This document shows, one piece after another, positions 8,353 to 15,555 of a stretch of DNA of 34,554 bases. The stretch spans positions 1-34,554 of the forward strand of contig NZ_JARGDP010000031.1 of assembly GCF_029210395.1 (NCBI RefSeq), given 5' to 3'. The translations under genes were made by a program, and so were the position numbers. Source of the DNA: Petrocella sp. FN5. Its GTDB lineage: Bacteria > Bacillota > Clostridia > Lachnospirales > Vallitaleaceae. Position 1 is the stretch's first letter. The number at the start of each line of letters is the position of its first letter. The notes beneath the pieces are model-generated. The model saw nothing but the letters and a program-made list of their open reading frames with translations, was not told the DNA's origin and did no database searches.

Positions 8353-8662
8353 AAAGTATTTCTGTCTCAAAAACCGTCCTCACATGTGGAATCGGATGTC
8401 TTGTTGTCCCATAAAAACCCAGATGGTTTATTAGTCCAAAAAAGAACTAAGAGGGCAATGTAGAGAAAATACCTGAAAGAGTTACCTATGCACAGTAAGG
8501 TGGTATGAGAGTTTATCTTTAGTTTGATCTATTTCGCTCTACTGCGGTGGATTTATTGGCCGTTTTTGAATAAAATGCAATGAGTAGAATTAAAAGCCAT
8601 AAATATGAGAATGAAACTGCTAGAGAGTAGTGTCATCATGAAAGGATATTGGGTATAAGCGC
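8353..8662. other. Intergenic stretch with repeat debris ahead of the SNF2 gene
   Basis: About 310 bases without a convincing gene. Near the left end, 8363-8389 (TGTCTCAAAAACCGTCCTCA and following) resembles 26520-26550 and may be REP-like debris. Toward the right end, the sequence ATCATGAAAGGATAT at 8635-8649 is identical to 13451-13465 upstream of jetA. A tiny frame MKGYWV ends in TAA at 8655-8657 just before the SNF2 start. I found no promoter I would defend. Confidence 0.45.
8363..8389. repeat. Possible degenerate REP-like repeat, copy A
   Basis: TGTCTCAAAAACCGTCCTCA followed by CATGTGG here resembles TGTCTCAAAAAACACGCCAC at 26520-26539. Each follows closely after a gene end. The common core is TGTCTCAAAAA with a related continuation. 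Such motifs resemble repeats scattered in Clostridia in association with IS200-like (RAYT) transposases, from memory. Two short copies are weak evidence. Confidence 0.3.
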
Positions 8663-11335
8663 ATGTCACTTAGCAAATCAAAAAAAAATCAAGAACTTAA
8701 TGTCTATTTTGTCCCAGAAGGATTTGTATTAGACGAAATAACGATTGATCATGATTTATTCGTGCCGGATCTTCAAAAAACTCTAAATGATTGGGTTGTG
8801 CAATTTGAAGAAAATAAATATAAAGCTTTGTTTCATCTTGGTTTCTTAGAGAAGGTAAGTTGGTTTTCGCCGGCTTTAGAATATCTATATCACATTGCTG
8901 ACTTGTTGATTAAAAAATTGTCCAGACAGTCAGATATTGAAATTAGTCGAGAGTCGGTGCAGGTTGAACTACTAGAGGAAGAGCTTAGTCGATTGAAGGA
9001 AGCAGTTCCCTTCGTAATTGGGATGGAGTATGTCGATGAAGTATGGATACAAGCGCTATGGGAGAACTTATTTAGTGTTTTTAGGGCAGAAGTAAAAGCC
9101 TATGAAGGTACGATTGCACGGTATTTTGCAGAGTATAACTCGAATATTAATGTTGTAGGAAGAGTTTTCTTTCACTTGGTTGAAAATAATGAAGAAGCGT
9201 ATCCTTTTGCGTTTATGGCAACCTATTCAACAAAACCGGTAAAAAGTAAAAAGGCAGTACATACCCCTTTGAAAAGTGCATTAGAAGAATTCAAAGGAGA
9301 TGATAAGATACTTCTTACGCTTATGGCAACAGTAATAAAGGCTGCAGAGCAAAGCAAATTAATCTCTGAATTGTTAGAAAATGGTGAATTATTTGCGCCT
9401 CTAAAACTTACGATAAAAGAAGCCTATACCTTTTTAAATGAGATTACTATTTATGAAGCGGCGGGTATTATGTGTAGAGTACCTGACTGGTGGAGAAAAA
9501 GCAATAACTCAATTCGACTTTCTGTGACCATAGGAGAAAAAGAGCCTTCAAAAGTAGGATTGGATGCTATTATGGACTTCGCCCCATCGTTGAGTATGGG
9601 AGATGACGTGCTTACTGAGCAAGAATTAAGAGATTTTCTGACCATGGCAGATGGGTTAGTGAAATATAAAGGAAAATGGGTAGAGATTAACAAAGAAAAG
9701 CTAGAAGCCGTCCTACAAGCTTTTGATAAGGTGAAAGATCTTGCAGAAGATGATATTTTGTCTCTGGGTGATGCTATGAGAATGGAATTGAATATAAGTA
9801 AAGTACTTGATATGGAAAATGATGTTATCGAAATATCAGTAACCAACGGACAATGGTTCAAACAGATGAAAGAAACGCTAACCAATCCCATGTCTGCTCA
9901 AATAGTTGGGATTGCGCCTTCTTTCCAAGCGACACTTCGAGCTTACCAAGAAAGTGGTTATCAGTGGTTATATAGGATGTCCCAATTGGGATTTGGTGCT
10001 TGTCTGGCAGACGACATGGGACTGGGTAAAACAGTACAGATGATTGCTTTTTTAGAATATATGAGAATGCATCATGGAGGAAAAGCATTATTGATTCTTC
10101 CTGCCTCTCTCATTGGAAATTGGCAAAAAGAAATCTTAAAATTTGCACCTGAATTGTCCTATCAGATTTTACACAACAGTGAGAGCAAAAATTCAGAAGG
10201 ATTAAGTATAAATGAAAGCATTTTTTTATGTATCACGACCTATGGTATGGCAGTTCGCTTGGAAGCATTAAAAAACAGAAAATGGGATTTCCTAATATTA
10301 GATGAGGCACAAGCGATTAAAAATCCTGGAACAAAACAGACGAAATCCATTAAAGAAATTCCTGCTAAGCTAAGAATAGCTATGACGGGTACACCGATTG
10401 AAAACCGCTTAAGTGATCTGTGGTCCTTATTTGATTTCCTTAATCAGGGGCTTCTTGGGACAGCGAAAGAGTTTACGAGTTTTACCAAAGAATTAGCAGA
10501 TGATGCAATGGGATATGCGAAGTTGCGTAAGATGATTAATCCCTTTATATTAAGGCGACTGAAAACAGATAAAAGAATTATTTCGGATTTACCGGATAAA
10601 CTGGAAATAAATGAATATGCCGCGTTATCTAAGAAACAAGTTGCCCTTTACAAACAGTTGGTAAATCAGATTGCAGTAAAACTTGAAGAAGTAGAAGGGA
10701 TAGAAAGAAAAGGACTCGTTCTATCGAGTATCATGAAATTTAAGCAAATATGTAATCATCCAGATCAGTATCTGGGTAGAGAAGAATATAAACCGATAAA
10801 TAGCGGTAAATTCGAGCAACTCAGAGAGATATGTGAGACGATTTATGAAAAAAGAGAAAGTGTCCTTGTATTTACACAATTTAGAGAAATGACAGAACCT
10901 ATTTCGGAGTTTTTAACTGGTATTTTTAATAGAGCTGGTTTTGTTCTTCATGGAGGCACCCCAGTAAAAAAACGAAATGAAATGGTCGAACAATTTAATG
11001 GGGAGCATTACATTCCATACATGGTGCTTTCATTAAAAGCAGGAGGTGTCGGTCTTAACTTGACTGCGGCAAATCATGTCATTCATTTTGACAGGTGGTG
11101 GAACCCTGCAGTAGAAAATCAGGCTACAGACAGAGCCTTTAGAATTGGACAAACAAAGAATGTTATGGTGCATAAATTTGTGACTAAGGGTACAATTGAA
11201 GAAAAAATTGATGAGATGATTATGGCAAAACAGAAGTTAGCAGGCGATATCTTAAGTTCAACTGGAGAACAGTGGATCACAGAGTATAATAATGAAGAAC
11301 TGATGAAGTTATTTGTGCTAGGCGGTGAAGTATAA
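8663..11335 (+). CDS. SNF2-family DNA translocase/helicase with DUF3670 N-terminal region
   Basis: An 890-residue superfamily 2 ATPase of the SNF2/RapA group. The first about 400 residues include the SNF2-associated region I recognise as DUF3670 (GIMCRVPDWWRKSN, then a long FLTMADGLVKYKGKWVEI stretch). The motor follows: motif I LADDMGLGKT (about 447-456), motif II DEAQ (about 547), motif III MTGTPIENRLSDLWSLFDFL, and in the second lobe motif V SLKAGGVGLNLTAANHVIHF and motif VI ENQATDRAFRIGQ (about 815-828). SNF2 proteins move along duplex DNA and displace bound proteins. The RBS is weak (GAAAGGAT is 17 bases away). The stop overlaps the start of the SWIM gene by one base, so the two form a pair. 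This pairing occurs in many Firmicutes, and its role is not established. Confidence 0.92.
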   Translation: MSLSKSKKNQELNVYFVPEGFVLDEITIDHDLFVPDLQKTLNDWVVQFEENKYKALFHLGFLEKVSWFSPALEYLYHIADLLIKKLSRQSDIEISRESVQVELLEEELSRLKEAVPFVIGMEYVDEVWIQALWENLFSVFRAEVKAYEGTIARYFAEYNSNINVVGRVFFHLVENNEEAYPFAFMATYSTKPVKSKKAVHTPLKSALEEFKGDDKILLTLMATVIKAAEQSKLISELLENGELFAPLKLTIKEAYTFLNEITIYEAAGIMCRVPDWWRKSNNSIRLSVTIGEKEPSKVGLDAIMDFAPSLSMGDDVLTEQELRDFLTMADGLVKYKGKWVEINKEKLEAVLQAFDKVKDLAEDDILSLGDAMRMELNISKVLDMENDVIEISVTNGQWFKQMKETLTNPMSAQIVGIAPSFQATLRAYQESGYQWLYRMSQLGFGACLADDMGLGKTVQMIAFLEYMRMHHGGKALLILPASLIGNWQKEILKFAPELSYQILHNSESKNSEGLSINESIFLCITTYGMAVRLEALKNRKWDFLILDEAQAIKNPGTKQTKSIKEIPAKLRIAMTGTPIENRLSDLWSLFDFLNQGLLGTAKEFTSFTKELADDAMGYAKLRKMINPFILRRLKTDKRIISDLPDKLEINEYAALSKKQVALYKQLVNQIAVKLEEVEGIERKGLVLSSIMKFKQICNHPDQYLGREEYKPINSGKFEQLREICETIYEKRESVLVFTQFREMTEPISEFLTGIFNRAGFVLHGGTPVKKRNEMVEQFNGEHYIPYMVLSLKAGGVGLNLTAANHVIHFDRWWNPAVENQATDRAFRIGQTKNVMVHKFVTKGTIEEKIDEMIMAKQKLAGDILSSTGEQWITEYNNEELMKLFVLGGEV

Positions 11336-12051
11336 TGGGCTATTATGGATATTCCAAATATGTGTCAGTAGCTGAAAAAAAAGCAAAAGCGATAAGGGCC
11401 ATAGAGAAATTAAAAAAGAAAAATAAAGATATTGACCCCGTAATCCTCGAAGGAAGTGCATTGGTAAAAACCTGGTGGGGAAAGTCATGGAATCATAACT
11501 TAGAAAGCTATGCAGACTACAGTAACCGAGTATCTAGAGGGAGAAGTTATGTCCGTAACAATGCAGTCCTTGATCTGAGGATATCAAAAGGTATCGTATC
11601 AGCGTTAGTCCAAGGAAGTCGAGCAAAACCTTACGTGGTGAAGATTCAGATTGATACTTTAAGTCGTGATAAATGGGATCAAGTAACTAGGCTTTGTAAT
11701 CATAGGATTGATTCTCTAGAACAATTAATAGAAGGAAAATTTCCTAAAGAATTGTCGGTGATGTTTACAGAAAAAAAATATGGATTATTTCCGTCGCCAA
11801 AAGAGATCCATTTTTCTTGTGATTGTCCTGACTGGGCATTTGTGTGTAAGCATGTTGCAGCGACTCTTTATGGAATTGGTGCTAGATTAGATGTTAATCC
11901 AATGCTCTTTTTTGACCTTCGGGATATAGATGGCCAAGAGCTTGTGAAAAAGTCAATGGAGAAAAAATTGGAAAATATGCTGATCAACGCAGGCAAGAAA
12001 AGCACACGAGAGATTGCAGCAGAAGATGTACAGGGGATTTTTGGATTGTAA
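11335..12051 (+). CDS. SWIM zinc-finger protein paired with the SNF2 gene
   Basis: A 238-residue protein with one SWIM finger: Cys162-x-Cys164-x6-Cys171-x-His173 in FSCDCPDWAFVCKH, the CxC...CxH zinc pattern of the family. The N-terminal half contains ALVKTWWGKSWNHNLESYADYSNRVSRGRSYVRN, which is characteristic of bacterial SWIM proteins next to SNF2 helicases. SWIM fingers bind DNA or protein partners. The TAATG overlap with the upstream SNF2 gene implies coupled translation and a joint complex. The C-terminus is basic and amphipathic (KKSMEKKLENMLINAGKKS). A 14-codon frame with an RBS (GGAGGCAG, ATG at 12070) follows but ends in TAG and has no recognisable content. Confidence 0.88.
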   Translation: MGYYGYSKYVSVAEKKAKAIRAIEKLKKKNKDIDPVILEGSALVKTWWGKSWNHNLESYADYSNRVSRGRSYVRNNAVLDLRISKGIVSALVQGSRAKPYVVKIQIDTLSRDKWDQVTRLCNHRIDSLEQLIEGKFPKELSVMFTEKKYGLFPSPKEIHFSCDCPDWAFVCKHVAATLYGIGARLDVNPMLFFDLRDIDGQELVKKSMEKKLENMLINAGKKSTREIAAEDVQGIFGL

Positions 12052-12202
12052 ACTGGAGGCAGACAAAATATGGTATTCTTCTATGATCAGTTCAGTGGTT
12101 TGTTGTTTCTCTAGGAAACATATCTACAGTTAATTCAATAGATTTTACTAAGGATTATAAGTAATATCAGCAAAATAGGAAGCAAAGTAGGAGGTTTACT
12201 AT

Positions 12203-12266
12203 GTAGGTAAAATTATTGAAAAAATACCCACATATGATTGACGTAGGTAAAATTTAACGATATAAT
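12203..12266 (+). promoter_or_regulatory. Near-consensus promoter with repeated operator-like sequence for the fic gene
   Basis: TTGACG (12238-12243), a 17-bp spacer and TATAAT (12261-12266) form one of the best sigma-A promoters in the window. The 12-mer GTAGGTAAAATT occurs twice, at 12203-12214 and 12243-12254, exactly 40 bp apart (about four helical turns). The second copy covers the spacer. An inverted relative, ATACCTATG, lies at 12265-12273 around the start point. This spacing suggests cooperative binding of a repressor. Confidence 0.65.
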
Positions 12267-12290
12267 ACCTATGTAATGGAGGTGTATGTA

Positions 12291-13361
12291 ATGAGTAAGC
12301 AAAAATTACCTATGTTGCCACCGAATGCTGTACTGGAAACGGTAGCAGTATTAAAGCAACTGGCAAAATCCAATCGTGCATTAGCTGAACTGAAAGGTTA
12401 CGCAGATACGATTCCGAATAAACATATTTTGATAAATGCGGTTATGATTAAAGAAGCTAAGGATAGCTCTGCAATTGAGAACATTATAACAACTCATGAT
12501 GATTTATATAAAGCGATGAGTGATGCAAGCGGAGCAAGTCCTGCAGCAAAGGAAGTTGTTAGTTATAGGACTGCTTTATGGCAAGGGTATGACTTGGTTA
12601 AGGATCGTGAGATGCTTACAACAAATATGATTATTGAAATTCAAGGCATTATTGAAAAGAATCGTGCAGGAATAAGAAAACTTCCCGGTACCGTACTACT
12701 TAATGAGAGAACAGGTGAAACTGTTTATACCCCCCCTGTGGGTGAAGCTGAAATAAAAGAACTCTTAAGTAATCTAGAAAAATACATCAATGAAGACTAT
12801 ATTGATATGGATCCATTGATAAAGCTGGCAGTTATTCATTACCAATTTGAAAGCATCCATCCCTTTTATGATGGTAACGGAAGGACAGGCAGAATCATCA
12901 ATGTGCTTTATCTTGTTTTAAAAGAATTGCTGGATAGTCCTATCCTTTATCTAAGCAGTTATATAATCAGGAACAAATCAGCATATTATAGACTTCTTCA
13001 GGAAGTTAGAACCCATGAGAATTGGGAAGAATGGATTGTGTATATTCTAGCAGGTGTTGAAGAAACAGCATATGAGACATTAAGATTGGTTAAAAGAATC
13101 AATGCTGAAGTTGAAACAATGAGTGCTGAGATTAAAGAAAAGTTGCCGAAAATATATTCAAAAGAATTAATTGATTTACTATTTTATGAGTTCTATACAA
13201 AAATTGTTTATATTGAAAATGGCTTAGCTGTAACAAGGAAGACTGCAGCAAATTACCTGTCTTCTCTTGAAATTGAGGGTTTTCTTACTTCGGAAAAAAT
13301 AGGTAAGGAAAGGATTTATCAAAACAAAAGACTATACGATTTGGTTAAGTATATTAAATGA
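12291..13361 (+). CDS. Fic-domain protein (class II, predicted AMP-transferase) with C-terminal winged helix
   Basis: A 356-residue Fic protein. The active-site motif is HPFYDGNGRTGR with catalytic His190; such enzymes usually transfer AMP from ATP to Ser, Thr or Tyr of target proteins. The N-terminal inhibitory helix is present: SSAIEN at 59-64 fits (S/T)xxxE(G/N), with Glu63 expected to block the ATP gamma-phosphate site. It is thus a class II, self-inhibited enzyme needing no separate antitoxin. The last about 60 residues (TRKTAANYLSSLEIEGFL) look like a winged helix-turn-helix, so it may bind DNA, perhaps its own operator. I chose ATG 12291, with GGAGGTG 6 bases upstream, over ATG 12276. 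It lies between the SNF2/SWIM pair and Wadjet, on the same strand but with its own promoter. Confidence 0.9.
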   Translation: MSKQKLPMLPPNAVLETVAVLKQLAKSNRALAELKGYADTIPNKHILINAVMIKEAKDSSAIENIITTHDDLYKAMSDASGASPAAKEVVSYRTALWQGYDLVKDREMLTTNMIIEIQGIIEKNRAGIRKLPGTVLLNERTGETVYTPPVGEAEIKELLSNLEKYINEDYIDMDPLIKLAVIHYQFESIHPFYDGNGRTGRIINVLYLVLKELLDSPILYLSSYIIRNKSAYYRLLQEVRTHENWEEWIVYILAGVEETAYETLRLVKRINAEVETMSAEIKEKLPKIYSKELIDLLFYEFYTKIVYIENGLAVTRKTAANYLSSLEIEGFLTSEKIGKERIYQNKRLYDLVKYIK

Positions 13362-13475
13362 GAAACGGCCATATTGAAAAGAGTTCACTTCGCCAAGGAG
13401 CCAGTGAGTCTTTACGACATCATTGTTGTCTACTCAAGGCATGTGGTGCTATCATGAAAGGATATGGAGATTGCA

Positions 13476-14903
13476 ATGGAATTGTTGAAACAGGTGCCAT
13501 CTAATTTTTTTGGTATATTGGCATCGCCGAATAAAGAAATATATATGCAAGCCTTAATGAGCATTCATGAAGCCTTTCAAACAGATTGGAGCATACGTCG
13601 TAGCGACTTAGTTATTCTTATGTTGGATCAATTGGATGATCTTTTTGAGGGCTATCGTATTGAAGAGGAAGATGCCAATGACCTAATTGAGAAAACATCA
13701 TCGGCTTATGGAAATCTGATAATACGTAAGTTAAGAGATGCAGGCTGGCTTGAAATTGAAATGGGTAGTGATGATTTTATGGAGTATATCAGTGTTCCAG
13801 ACTATGCTTTTAAGATTATTAAGGTGCTTCATGATATTCTTTGTGAGAGTAGGGACTCGGAATACAATCGCTATGTATATTCCACGTATTCAGTCTTGAA
13901 AACATCCAATGAATCTGGCGAAGATTATAAGACGGCTATTGATAGTGCCTTTGAACAAACGATGGAATTGTTTAATAAGCTTAAGATGCTTCACGTCAAT
14001 ATCAGGAGGTATCATAAACAACTTGCGGACCATCATGAACTTAACCAGATTCTTATAGAGCATTTTGATGATTTCAAGGCTAATCTTGCAGATAAGATCT
14101 ATTATCCCATTAAAACATTTGATTCTGTCCATCGGTTCAAGACGCCCATATTGGCTATTCTAAAAGAGTGGCTACATGATGATGATATTCTTGATCTCGT
14201 TGCCCAGGAAGCTTGGGTAAGGGAAAGACAACGTCGTTCAGGCAGTGAGACCATAGTGAAAGATGAAGCCAAAGAAGAAGCCAAACGAAAACTGGTTGGG
14301 GTCATAGACACTTATGAGAACATGGATGTTTTATTAAAAGATATTGATAAGAAAAACAGTGATTATACCAAAGCAACCTTAGACCGGATGGATTTTCTAT
14401 TAAACACAGACCGATCAGTCAAAGGTAAAATCAGAGAGATTATAAAAGTTATAACAAAAGATGAGACAAATAAGTGGGTGCACCGTGTTCAATCAGCCGT
14501 AGCAATATCAAGTCAAACAATTGTTGACGACAATAGTCTATATGTGAGTCGAAAAGTTAAAAAAAGAGATAACATCAAGAAAGAGAAGATACGTCAGATC
14601 ATGGACAAAAAGTCAGTAAAACAAGAGGCGGATGATTTTCGTTCAAGTGTCCAGGAAGCTTTCAGTAAAAGAAAGATTCAGCAATATGTTTTTGAATTGA
14701 TGGCAGACAAGCCTTCGATTTCAGCCAAGGATTTTCCTCTTAATGAAGATAAAGATTATGTTATGTCTCTACTTAGCGTTTTAGAAAGTGATGACAAGGA
14801 ATCGAAATACGATGTTCGCTTTAAAGAAGGTGAGCTTGCGTGTAAACATTACCGCATACCTGATTTTGATATGAACAAGAAAAGAGGTAATCATGATAGA
14901 TGA
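13476..14903 (+). CDS. jetA: Wadjet protein JetA (kleisin/MukF-like)
   Basis: A 475-residue protein at the head of a four-gene operon. The start LKQVPSNFFGILASPNKEIYMQAL matches the JetA family that I recall as DUF5716 (type II Wadjet), which plays the MukF/kleisin part: it bridges the SMC heads of JetC and binds JetB. The N-terminal 110 residues look winged-helix-like, and the middle and C-terminal parts are strongly charged and helical (AKEEAKRKL, KKRDNIKKEKIRQIMDKK). ATG 13476 has GGAGA 5 bases upstream. ATG 13464, in frame, has its RBS too close. It overlaps jetB by 11 bases. The Wadjet complex extrudes DNA loops and cuts small circular plasmids. Confidence 0.88.
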   Translation: MELLKQVPSNFFGILASPNKEIYMQALMSIHEAFQTDWSIRRSDLVILMLDQLDDLFEGYRIEEEDANDLIEKTSSAYGNLIIRKLRDAGWLEIEMGSDDFMEYISVPDYAFKIIKVLHDILCESRDSEYNRYVYSTYSVLKTSNESGEDYKTAIDSAFEQTMELFNKLKMLHVNIRRYHKQLADHHELNQILIEHFDDFKANLADKIYYPIKTFDSVHRFKTPILAILKEWLHDDDILDLVAQEAWVRERQRRSGSETIVKDEAKEEAKRKLVGVIDTYENMDVLLKDIDKKNSDYTKATLDRMDFLLNTDRSVKGKIREIIKVITKDETNKWVHRVQSAVAISSQTIVDDNSLYVSRKVKKRDNIKKEKIRQIMDKKSVKQEADDFRSSVQEAFSKRKIQQYVFELMADKPSISAKDFPLNEDKDYVMSLLSVLESDDKESKYDVRFKEGELACKHYRIPDFDMNKKRGNHDR

Positions 14904-15555
14904 TCGATATGATCGGTTAAACACTAAAGATAAAGAAGAGTTTACGCGAATTTTAAACCGTCTTTTGCGGGTAAATTATATTAACCGGGAGGTTTATTCT
15001 GCAAAAGACAATGAAATGCGCAGTAATTATGATTATCGTTTTATCGATCGTCAATTTCTTTTATACGAAGATTATCTTTTACTTGGAGGGTGGTCTCTTA
15101 ATAAAGATGACCGTTTTGGCGTTATTTATATTCAGAGTCAATATGAGTACAATAAAAAAAGAATGAATAAGTTCTCAACCTTAATACTCCTTACTTTAAG
15201 GCTTATTTACGATGAAGAACGTGAAAAACTGACTCTGAAAAGAGAAGTATCTTTAACGGTTCATGAGCTGGTCCAAAAAATGTTAGCACTCGGTATTATT
15301 AATAAAAAACCTGCCTACAATGACCTACATAGTGCCCTTAGTGAAATGGCAGCATATCATATTGTTGACCGTATGGATGGCACGTGGAAAGAGGCTGACA
15401 CCCGATTTCTTATCTACCCAACGATTCTGTTTATACTTTCAAACGCCAGATTGAATGAGTTGGCAGAGCTTATTGAAGAAGGCGAAGTGGACCAGAGTGA
15501 AGACGGTGATCAAGAAGAGATGGCCTGGGAGGATGAAGCAGATGAAGATCTTTAG
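14893..15555 (+). CDS. jetB: Wadjet protein JetB (MukE-like, DUF4194)
   Basis: A 220-residue protein with the DUF4194 signature: EFTRILNRLLRVNYI at the start, then FIDRQFLLYEDYLLLGGW, and a repeated winged-helix region around LTVHELVQKMLALGIINKKPAYNDLHSALSEMAAYHIV. It is the MukE-like (KITE) partner of JetA. The C-terminal tail is very acidic (EEGEVDQSEDGDQEEMAWEDEADEDL). The ATG lies 11 bases before the end of jetA with a GAGG RBS, and its own last 14 bases overlap jetC, so translation is tightly coupled and stoichiometry is probably fixed. Confidence 0.9.
   Translation: MIDDRYDRLNTKDKEEFTRILNRLLRVNYINREVYSAKDNEMRSNYDYRFIDRQFLLYEDYLLLGGWSLNKDDRFGVIYIQSQYEYNKKRMNKFSTLILLTLRLIYDEEREKLTLKREVSLTVHELVQKMLALGIINKKPAYNDLHSALSEMAAYHIVDRMDGTWKEADTRFLIYPTILFILSNARLNELAELIEEGEVDQSEDGDQEEMAWEDEADEDL

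Noticed and set aside
9451-9891. Minus-strand open frame of 146 codons inside the SNF2 gene
   Set aside because: Ser/Leu-rich shadow of the DUF3670 region with no RBS or family resemblance.
15455-15541. 29-residue N-terminal extension of JetC
   Set aside because: It reads the acidic jetB tail in another frame, has no RBS, and SMC proteins begin close to the MKIFRKMLI segment.
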